Shown here: positions 18,305 through 25,382 of the stretch, one piece after another
How the letters are laid out: each line of letters begins with the position of its first letter
Position numbering within the stretch: the first letter of the stretch is position 1
Origin: Hyphomicrobiales bacterium
Lineage (GTDB): Bacteria; Pseudomonadota; Alphaproteobacteria; Rhizobiales; Rhizobiaceae
Direction: 5' to 3'
Length of the DNA: 64,000 nucleotides
Assembly: GCA_900466875.1 (NCBI GenBank)
Contig: UBNQ01000024.1
Span: forward strand, 62,001-126,000
Program-made: the position numbers and the translations under genes
Notes under the pieces: model-generated
Database searches by the model: none
The model's input: only the letters and a program-made list of their open reading frames with translations
What the model was told of the DNA's origin: nothing

Positions 18305-21215
18305 AGGCCCGTTTCGTCAGCGGAAACCGCTCCTTCAGCAGCCGCTGCATCGCTTCGCTGGTCGCCGGGGGGCCGAAAAGGTAGCTCTGGCCGAAATGGC
18401 AGCCCATCTTGGCAAGTTCCATCGCATCTTCATCCGTCTGGATGCCCTCCGCCACAACCGCCATTTCCAGTCCTCGCGCCATGGCGATCACGGAGCGAAG
18501 CAGGATCATGCCCTTTTCGCCCGTGTCTCCGACAAGCGTCTTGTCGAGCTTGATCATGTCGAACGGGAACTGCGTCAGATAGGAAAGCGAGGAATACCCG
18601 GTGCCGAAATCATCGAGCGCCAGGCTGATGCCGGTTTCCTTAAGTTTTGCGAGGATCAGCCGGGCCTGTTCCGGGTTCTCCATCATCAGCGACTCGGTGA
18701 GTTCCAGCTTCAACTGGTGCGGGTTGACCTGTGTCTTGGAGACAAGTGCCCTGACGTCGTTATAGAGGTCCGCATTAAGCAACTGCGCGCTCGACAGGTT
18801 GACCGAAACGAAGATCGGCACTTCACCCGTCTGTTCCTGCCAGGAGACCAGATCGGTGGCCGCACGTTCCATGGCGAACACCCCGAGCGGGCCGATAAGA
18901 TCCGACATTTCCGCGATCGGGATGAATTCTGCAGGCGGAATGCTGCCGCGCTTGGGATGTTCCCAGCGCATCAGCGCCTCGAAGCCGGCGATCTCGCCAT
19001 CCTTCAGCGAGATGATCGGCTGATAGGCAAGCGACAGTTCCTTGCGCTCGAGCGCCCGGCGAAGATCGGTTTCGATCTGCAGCCGGTCGGTGCCGGAGGT
19101 GCGGAAGATCGGCCGGAACGGTTCCACCTTGTTGCCGCCGCCGCGCTTGGCCCGGTACATGGCCAGTTCCGCATCGGCCAGGAGTCCGGCAGCGCTTTCC
19201 TGCTGGTCTACGAAAGAAGCCAGGCCGATCGAAGCCGTCAGCACGATCTCACGGTTGGCATAGTTGATCGGCACCATGATCGCCTGCGACACAGCTTCGG
19301 CGAAATCGGCAATCTTGGCCGGATCGCGTTCGGAAACGAGGATAAGGCCAAATTGGTCACCGGCAAGCCGCGCCAGCGTATCCTGCGGCTTCATCAGGCG
19401 CCGCAAACGCCGGGTAATCGCGATCAGCATGTTGTCGCCGGCCGCTATCCCCAGACTGTCATTCACCTGCTTGTAACGATCGAGATCGATCGCCATCACG
19501 GTCGGGCGCACCGTGTCGCCGCTGGCGGCCAATGTCAGGACGCCCTGCAGGCGGTCAAGGAAGATTTGCCGGTTCGGCAGGCCTGTCAGGTTGTCATGCA
19601 ACGCATCCTGAAGCAGCCGTTCGACCGAATTCTTCTGTTCCGTGACATCGATTATGATGCCTACGCAGCGGATGATCTCGCCGTTGGAACCGAGCACCGG
19701 CCGGGCGCGGATCTGCAGCCAGTGAAAATGACCATCCTCGGCGCGGATGCGGAATTCGTGATGAAGGCGACCGCGACGATGTTCGAGAAGCACGTCGAGC
19801 GTGGCGCGAAAACGGTCGCGATCGTCGGGGTGAAGACGCGGAACCCAATTGCGGACCGGCCCATGCATGGCACCAGTCTCTAGTCCGAGACGGCCGGAAA
19901 TATCCGGTGTGGTGACCACTCGGTCACGCGCCACATCCCAGTCCCAGACGGTATCGCCCGAACCTGTGAGCGCCAGCGACTGACGTTCGAGATCGGAGAA
20001 CAGGCCCTGCTGATAGGCGCCACCGGCGAAGGCGTGCTGCATCACGGTAAAGCCAATCAGAAGCACGATCAGAACCAGACCCCCGCCGAGCGCCGGCTGG
20101 ATAATGTCGTTGTCGAGCTGTCCCGTTACCGTCAGCCAGCTGCCGAACAGCCAGACTAGGATCAGAGTCCAGGTCGGCACCAGCAGGATCGCGCGGTCGT
20201 AGCGGTTGAAGCCGAGATAGATGATCAGCAGGATGCCGACCGTACCGGTCAGCGCAAAGGAAAGCCGGGCAATACCCGCCGCAACCGACGGATCATAGAT
20301 CGCCACGCCGCCGAGCAGGACGAGGCCGACGACCCAGGCAAGCGTCGCGTAGCCGAGATGCACGTGCCAGCGGTTGAGGTTGAGGTAGGTGAACAGGAAG
20401 ATCACGAGCGAAGAGGCGAGCGCCACTTCCGCGCCCGCACGCCATATACGCTGGTCGCTGGAGGTGATCGTGATCAGCTTGTCGAGGAAGCCGAAGTCGA
20501 CGCAGATATAGGCAAGTACTGCCCAGGCAAGCGCCGCAGCCGCCGGCAGCATCGATGTTCCCTTGACGACGAAAAGGATTGTCAGGAACACGGCCAGAAG
20601 GCCGGCAATTCCGAGCACGATACCGCGATAGAGCGTGAACGAGTTGACCGTATCCTTGTAGGCATCCGGCTGCCACAGATAGATCTGAGGCAGGGAAGGG
20701 CTTGCCAGTTCCGCCACGAAAGTGATCGTCGAACCCGGATTGAGGGTGATGCGAAAGACGTCCGCGTCGGGGCTTGGAAGGCGGTCGAGCGAAAACCCTT
20801 CAGACGGCGTGATCGCAATGATGCGCTGCGAGCCGAGGTCCGGCCAGAACACCTTGGAGCCGACGAGACGGAAATGCGGCGCGACGATAACGCGCTCAAG
20901 CTGCTCTTCCGACACATTGGAAAGCGCAAAGACGGCCCAGTCGCCCTGATGGCCGGGATTACTGGATCTGACCTCGATACGCCGCCGGATGCCGTCGCCG
21001 CCTGCAGCGGTGGAAACCTGGAAGGCTTCGCCCTGATTGGCATAGATGTCGGTGGTGGCGGTCAGATCGAGCGCGGTGTCGTCACGGGAAATTTTTACCG
21101 GCTCGGCGGCTCGCGCACCGGCAAGCCCGAACGCCAGAAAGGCGACGATTGTCAGCAGCAGGAATTTCAGGCCGAAGGCCCGATACGCAAAACTAAAACG
21201 CATACCGTCGATCAT
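18303..21215 (-). CDS. Membrane PAS-GGDEF(degenerate)-EAL cyclic-di-GMP phosphodiesterase
   Basis: 970 residues: signal/anchor (about 15-37), an extracytoplasmic sensory domain (40-190), about seven membrane helices (190-400), PAS/PAC (about 410-535), GGDEF (537-715) and EAL (716-965). The EAL part has EALMRW (about 746) and LDDFGTGYSSLSYL, so it should hydrolyse c-di-GMP. The GGDEF site reads AGDQF (618-622), with G and E replaced, so cyclase activity is doubtful and a GTP-sensing role is more likely. The start overlaps the upstream GNAT stop by four bases. Last gene of the thrC operon. Confidence 0.93.
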   Translation of the reverse strand: MIDGMRFSFAYRAFGLKFLLLTIVAFLAFGLAGARAAEPVKISRDDTALDLTATTDIYANQGEAFQVSTAAGGDGIRRRIEVRSSNPGHQGDWAVFALSNVSEEQLERVIVAPHFRLVGSKVFWPDLGSQRIIAITPSEGFSLDRLPSPDADVFRITLNPGSTITFVAELASPSLPQIYLWQPDAYKDTVNSFTLYRGIVLGIAGLLAVFLTILFVVKGTSMLPAAAALAWAVLAYICVDFGFLDKLITITSSDQRIWRAGAEVALASSLVIFLFTYLNLNRWHVHLGYATLAWVVGLVLLGGVAIYDPSVAAGIARLSFALTGTVGILLIIYLGFNRYDRAILLVPTWTLILVWLFGSWLTVTGQLDNDIIQPALGGGLVLIVLLIGFTVMQHAFAGGAYQQGLFSDLERQSLALTGSGDTVWDWDVARDRVVTTPDISGRLGLETGAMHGPVRNWVPRLHPDDRDRFRATLDVLLEHRRGRLHHEFRIRAEDGHFHWLQIRARPVLGSNGEIIRCVGIIIDVTEQKNSVERLLQDALHDNLTGLPNRQIFLDRLQGVLTLAASGDTVRPTVMAIDLDRYKQVNDSLGIAAGDNMLIAITRRLRRLMKPQDTLARLAGDQFGLILVSERDPAKIADFAEAVSQAIMVPINYANREIVLTASIGLASFVDQQESAAGLLADAELAMYRAKRGGGNKVEPFRPIFRTSGTDRLQIETDLRRALERKELSLAYQPIISLKDGEIAGFEALMRWEHPKRGSIPPAEFIPIAEMSDLIGPLGVFAMERAATDLVSWQEQTGEVPIFVSVNLSSAQLLNADLYNDVRALVSKTQVNPHQLKLELTESLMMENPEQARLILAKLKETGISLALDDFGTGYSSLSYLTQFPFDMIKLDKTLVGDTGEKGMILLRSVIAMARGLEMAVVAEGIQTDEDAMELAKMGCHFGQSYLFGPPATSEAMQRLLKERFPLTKRA

Positions 21216-21823
21216 GGCCCGACCATTTTCCCGAACTCGCCGTCTTCCGGCAACCGGGAAAACATCATGTGGTCACGCCACTCGCCGTTTATCTTGAGAT
21301 ATTTCCGCAAAAGACCTTCCCGCTCGAAGCCGGCTTTTTCGAGTAGCCGGATGCTCTTCCAATTGTCCGGAATACAGGCTGCCTCGATCCGGTGCAACTG
21401 AAGTCCGCCATAGATATAGGGGATTGCCACTCTCAATGCGGCCAACATATGGCCTTGGCCCGCATGTTTTTCACCCATCCAGTATCCGACCATGCAGCTT
21501 TGCGCGGCGCCGCGGCGGATATAGCCGATGGTCAGCCCTCCAAGCAGGGTCATGTCGTCCCCTCGAAAAAGCAGCATCGGCATGGCGAGACCCGTTGCAT
21601 ATTCCTGCTGCGCACGCAGCACGCGGGCCCGGAACGAACTCTCCGTCAGCTCATCCGCACGCCATGTCGGCTCCCATGGCTGCAGGAAGCTGCGGCTTTC
21701 CGAACGCAACCTGTACCAGGTCTTGTAGTCGGAATTTTGTGGAAGCCTCAGCACATGGTGAGGCCCGGATAGTTCCGGCGTGTCCGGGTGACGGGATAGG
21801 AACCGGAACACCGATCGACCCAT
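21212..21823 (-). CDS. GNAT family N-acetyltransferase (RimJ/RimL type)
   Basis: 203 residues. LRSESRSFLQPWEPTW at the N-terminus, YWMGEKHAGQGHMLAALRVAIPYIYGGLQLHRIEAACIPDNWKSIRLLEKAGFEREGLLRKYLKINGEWRDHMMFSRL at the core: this is the RimJ/RimL-like ribosomal-protein acetyltransferase pattern, with the acetyl-CoA loop in KHAGQG. ATG 21823 is chosen because similarity starts there, though the frame is open to 21973 over the M16 gene. It lies 19 bp after the M16 peptidase stop and overlaps the EAL gene by ATGA. Confidence 0.88.
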   Translation of the reverse strand: MGRSVFRFLSRHPDTPELSGPHHVLRLPQNSDYKTWYRLRSESRSFLQPWEPTWRADELTESSFRARVLRAQQEYATGLAMPMLLFRGDDMTLLGGLTIGYIRRGAAQSCMVGYWMGEKHAGQGHMLAALRVAIPYIYGGLQLHRIEAACIPDNWKSIRLLEKAGFEREGLLRKYLKINGEWRDHMMFSRLPEDGEFGKMVGP

Positions 21824-21842
21824 TTCGCTTCGGGGCCTCTGT

Positions 21843-23138
21843 TCAGCTGGCCGCTTTCGCCGAAACGACCGGGGATGAAAGCGCCGCCGCGATGTCTGAC
21901 ATCGGGGCAAGCTTTTCGATCGGTCCGACGGCGGAAAGTGTCGGTACGGTGTCGAAGAACAGACGTCCGGCAAGGTCGGTGAGACGCTGGGTGGTAATCC
22001 CTTCCAGGCGTTGCATCATTTCCTCGTTCGGAATGGATCGGCCGTAAAGCATCATCTGACGAGCGATCTGGCCGGCACGGGCGGCGGGGCTTTCCTGCCC
22101 CATCAGGAGCTGTGCGCGGATCTGCGCCCGGGCACGATCGATTTCCACCTGATGGATCGTGTCTGCCGCCTTGTGTAATTCGTCGATAATGACAGGGATG
22201 AGCTTCGGCAGGTCGTCGGCGCCGGTCGCGGCATGGATGCCGAAAATGCCGGTGTCGGAAAAGCCCCAATGGAAGGCATAGACCGAATAACACAGGCCGC
22301 GATGCTCGCGCACTTCCTGGAACAGGCGGGAGGACATGCCGCCGCCGAGGATATTGGCGAGAATCTGCGAACAGTAGAAGTCGCGCATGTGATAGGCCTT
22401 GCCCTCGAAACCGAGCAGGACCTGGGTATCCATGAGATCGCGTTCTTCGCGCACATCGCCGCCGATATAGCGCGCGGCATCGAAAACCGGCGGAGCGCTC
22501 GGCGAGGTCGGAAGACTGGCGAACCGCTCCTCGACCTGCTTACAGAAAGTCTGGTGATCGACTGCGCCGGCGGCAACGACGAACATCCGGTCGGTCGTAT
22601 AGTTGCGCGAAAGATAACCGCGAATCTGGGTCGGCGTGAAGCTTTTTACCCGTTCCGGCGTGCCAAGGATGGCGCGGCCGATCGTCTGACCGCGATAGGC
22701 GACTTCGGAAAACTTGTCGAAGACAACATCATCGGGCGTGTCGTTGGCAGCGCCGATCTCCTGAAGGATGACGTGCTTTTCGCGCCGCAGTTCCTCTTCG
22801 TCGAATTCCGACTCCGTCAGAATGTCGGCAAGGATATCGACCGCCAGCGGCACATGGTCCTTTAGAACCCGCGCGTAGTAGGAGGTTGTCTCGGTCGAGG
22901 TCGCGGCATTGAGTTCGCCGCCGACATCCTCGATCTGCTCGGCAATGTCGCGGGCGCTGCGCCGTGCCGTACCCTTGAAAGCCATATGTTCCAGAAGATG
23001 AGCAATGCCATGCTCGTCTTCCGTCTCGTTGCGCGATCCGGACTTGATCCACACACCGAGGGCAACGCTTTCCAGATGCGGCATTGTTTCGGTGACGACG
23101 GTCAGCCCGGAGGGGAGCCGGGTAATCTCTACATTCAT
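21843..23138 (-). CDS. M16 family zinc peptidase (processing-peptidase-like)
   Basis: 431 residues, close to the beta subunit of mitochondrial processing peptidase. The inverted zinc motif HxxEH is HLLEH at residues 47-51 (GIAHLLEHMAFKGTARR), with the distal glutamate in the EEELRREKHVILQEI region. The M16 C-terminal half contains the GLGGGMSSRLF-like segment (ANILGGGMSSRLFQEVREHRGLCYSVYA). Rhizobial and other alphaproteobacterial genomes usually carry it next to thrC, as here (24 bp after thrC). It is an intact catalytic subunit, not an inactive partner. Confidence 0.95.
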   Translation of the reverse strand: MNVEITRLPSGLTVVTETMPHLESVALGVWIKSGSRNETEDEHGIAHLLEHMAFKGTARRSARDIAEQIEDVGGELNAATSTETTSYYARVLKDHVPLAVDILADILTESEFDEEELRREKHVILQEIGAANDTPDDVVFDKFSEVAYRGQTIGRAILGTPERVKSFTPTQIRGYLSRNYTTDRMFVVAAGAVDHQTFCKQVEERFASLPTSPSAPPVFDAARYIGGDVREERDLMDTQVLLGFEGKAYHMRDFYCSQILANILGGGMSSRLFQEVREHRGLCYSVYAFHWGFSDTGIFGIHAATGADDLPKLIPVIIDELHKAADTIHQVEIDRARAQIRAQLLMGQESPAARAGQIARQMMLYGRSIPNEEMMQRLEGITTQRLTDLAGRLFFDTVPTLSAVGPIEKLAPMSDIAAALSSPVVSAKAAS

Positions 23139-23162
23139 ACTAACGTCCTTGCGGCGCTTGCG

Positions 23163-24557
23163 TCACTTGGCCCGGGTGTGGCTGCCGATGAAGGTTTCGA
23201 CGGCTTTCAGTTCCGGTTCAAGGATGTCGAAGCGCTCCTCCCTTTGCATGAGATCAGCGAGCCATGATGGAAGCGCCGGATCAATTCCGCAAGCGGATTT
23301 TACCGCAGCCGGGAATTTGGCCGGATGCGCAGTCGATAGCGTGACCATCGGGCTGGACGGCTTTGCGTTCTTTTTCGCAACGAAAACGCCGGTCGCCGTA
23401 TGCGGATCGAGCAGGTAGCCGGTTGCCGAAAGCGTCTCGCGGATCGTCTGTGCAACCTGTTTTTCCGTGGCGCGACCGGCGCGGAATTCGCGCTTGATCG
23501 CCTTCAGCGGCTTGTCCTTGATCTCGAAGGCACCGGACTGTTTGAGCCCATCCATCGAGCGGCGAACGGCGGCATCGTCGCGATCATAGGCTTCGAACAG
23601 AAGACGCTCGAAGTTGGACGAGATCTGGATGTCCATGGAGGGAGATGTCGTCGCAGTCACACCCTTCATCTCGTATCGACCGGTCTTCAGCGTTCGCGCC
23701 AGGATGTCGTTATCATTGGTTGCGATGACCAGGCGATCGATCGGCAGGCCCATTTTCTTGGCGACATAGCCGGCGAAAATATCGCCGAAATTGCCGGTCG
23801 GCACGGTGAACGAGATTTTTCGGTCCGGTCCGCCGAGGGAAACGGCGGCCGTGAAATAATAGACCACCTGCGCCATGATGCGCGCCCAGTTGATGGAGTT
23901 CACCCCCGAAAGCTTGACCTTTTCGCGGAAAGCCACGTCATTGAACATTTCTTTCACAAGGTTCTGGCAGTCGTCGAAATTGCCTTTCACAGCAATCGCA
24001 TGCACGTTCGAAGCCGTCGAGGAGGTCATCTGGCGCTGCTGGACGGGCGAAACCTTTTCATGCGGGAAGAAGATGAAGATATCGGTGCGCTCGCGGCCGG
24101 CAAACGCGTCGATCGCAGCCCCGCCCGTATCGCCCGAAGTGGCACCGACGATGGTTGCCCGCTCGTTCCGCTCGGCAAGCACATGGTCCATCAGGCGCGC
24201 GAGCAATTGCATCGCCACGTCCTTGAAGGCAAGCGTGGTGCCGTGGAAAAGTTCGAGGATGAAATCGTTCGGGCCGACCTGCACCAGCGGCACCACGGCG
24301 GGATGCCCGAAAGTGGCATAGGCTTCGTCGATCATCGCCTTCAGCTTGGTCGGTTCAATCTCGCCATCAACGAAGAGCGAAAGGATTTCAAACGCAACCT
24401 CCTGGTAGGATTTGCCGCGCAACGCACGTATCTGCTTTTTCGACAGGGTCGGCCATTTGCGCGGGACATACAGGCCACCGTCTGTTGCAAGACCTGCCAT
24501 GAGCGCATCACGGAAGCCGAGAGCGGGTGCTGTGCCCCGGGTAGAAATGTATTCCAC
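23163..24557 (-). CDS. thrC: Threonine synthase
   Basis: 464 residues, a PLP enzyme converting O-phosphohomoserine to L-threonine; it completes the pathway served by thrB at 12431. Typical are MEYISTRGTAPALGFRDALM, the PLP-lysine segment FHGTTLAFKDVAMQLL, ATSGDTGGAAI and the phosphate-binding VPTGNFGDIFAGYVAKKMGLP. The start is GTG 24557 (GTG GAA TAC), after AAGGTC. It heads a minus-strand operon thrC, M16, GNAT, EAL. Confidence 0.96.
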   Translation of the reverse strand: MEYISTRGTAPALGFRDALMAGLATDGGLYVPRKWPTLSKKQIRALRGKSYQEVAFEILSLFVDGEIEPTKLKAMIDEAYATFGHPAVVPLVQVGPNDFILELFHGTTLAFKDVAMQLLARLMDHVLAERNERATIVGATSGDTGGAAIDAFAGRERTDIFIFFPHEKVSPVQQRQMTSSTASNVHAIAVKGNFDDCQNLVKEMFNDVAFREKVKLSGVNSINWARIMAQVVYYFTAAVSLGGPDRKISFTVPTGNFGDIFAGYVAKKMGLPIDRLVIATNDNDILARTLKTGRYEMKGVTATTSPSMDIQISSNFERLLFEAYDRDDAAVRRSMDGLKQSGAFEIKDKPLKAIKREFRAGRATEKQVAQTIRETLSATGYLLDPHTATGVFVAKKNAKPSSPMVTLSTAHPAKFPAAVKSACGIDPALPSWLADLMQREERFDILEPELKAVETFIGSHTRAK

Positions 24558-24682
24558 GACCTTGAATCCCTAATCGATTTTTGTTCCGACCGCTGATATA
24601 GACTATCGAAATCGGCGGTGAAAGACCGGAATATGTCGGGTCGGTACCGTATCGGAAACGAGGCTGCAAAGGGTTGAATAAC

Positions 24683-25246
24683 GTGGTTGGCAAGTTCTCT
24701 CGCGGTTTTCTGACGTTGTCTTTGGTGGCTGGCTTGAGCAGCTGCAATTCTGCTTCGCAGGGACTGGACCTGAGTTCCAACGCTGCTTCCGCAAATGCGC
24801 AGCCGACGCCGGTTGTCGTTCAGGCCTATTGCCCGCAGGTCGTCATGCGCGATCAGGACGCGGTTTATCGGTCGTATGCGCGCGGCGGACAGGATAATCA
24901 GGACAAGCTCCTTTACCAGGCCTCGTTCAACGACGCGACGCGCCAATGCACGGCAAACGAAACCACGATGACCATCAATCTCGTCGCCCAAGGCCGTGTC
25001 GTGCAGGGGCCGGCCGGTACGCCGGGTTCAGTCACGCTGCCGGTTCTGGTTGAAGTGGTCGATGGCGACAACGTGCTTTATTCGCAGAAGGTCGCTTTCC
25101 CCGTCGACATGCCGGTCGGCGGCACGCAGTTCATCTTCTCCAAGGCCGATGTTCAGATTCCGAACGCAGCAGGCGGTGCATCGCGCTTCACCCGCGTCCG
25201 TCTCGGCTTCGACAGCGGCCCGGCCAAGAAGCCACGCCGGACCTAA
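24683..25246 (+). CDS. Putative outer-membrane lipoprotein
   Basis: About 187 residues. The N-terminus MVGKFSRGFLTLSLVAGLSSC has a lipobox (LSSC), so the mature protein should start at a lipidated cysteine, followed by a polar linker and a beta-rich domain (VQAYCPQVVMRDQDAVYRSYARGG, CTANETTMTINLVAQGRVVQGPAG, GGTQFIFSKADVQIPN). It looks like a conserved hypothetical rhizobial lipoprotein with no assigned function. GTG 24683 fits the AAAGGG site; TTG 24674 is the alternative. Divergent from thrC. Confidence 0.75.
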   Translation: MVGKFSRGFLTLSLVAGLSSCNSASQGLDLSSNAASANAQPTPVVVQAYCPQVVMRDQDAVYRSYARGGQDNQDKLLYQASFNDATRQCTANETTMTINLVAQGRVVQGPAGTPGSVTLPVLVEVVDGDNVLYSQKVAFPVDMPVGGTQFIFSKADVQIPNAAGGASRFTRVRLGFDSGPAKKPRRT

Positions 25247-25338
25247 TTTCGTCTTCGAGAAAAGAAGAGCATCGGTCGCATCCGCGGCCGACATTAAGGC
25301 TCCGTTAACCATAATTCCTTAACTCATATTAGCAGATC

Positions 25339-25361
25339 ATTAAGGGCGCTTCGCCTTTAAT
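25339..25361. promoter_or_regulatory. Inverted repeat before the autotransporter gene
   Basis: ATTAAGGGCG-CTT-CGCCTTTAAT forms a 10-bp stem with one mismatch, 22 bp before the autotransporter start and 93 bp after the lipoprotein stop. It could terminate the lipoprotein transcript or be an operator or leader hairpin for the autotransporter. Confidence 0.4.
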
Positions 25362-25382
25362 AGGGTCTGGGTGAGGTAGGGG

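Noticed and set aside
18396..19883. 495-codon plus-strand frame opposite the EAL/GGDEF gene
   Set aside because: Shadow frame; the minus strand encodes recognisable PAS, GGDEF and EAL domains over the same bases.
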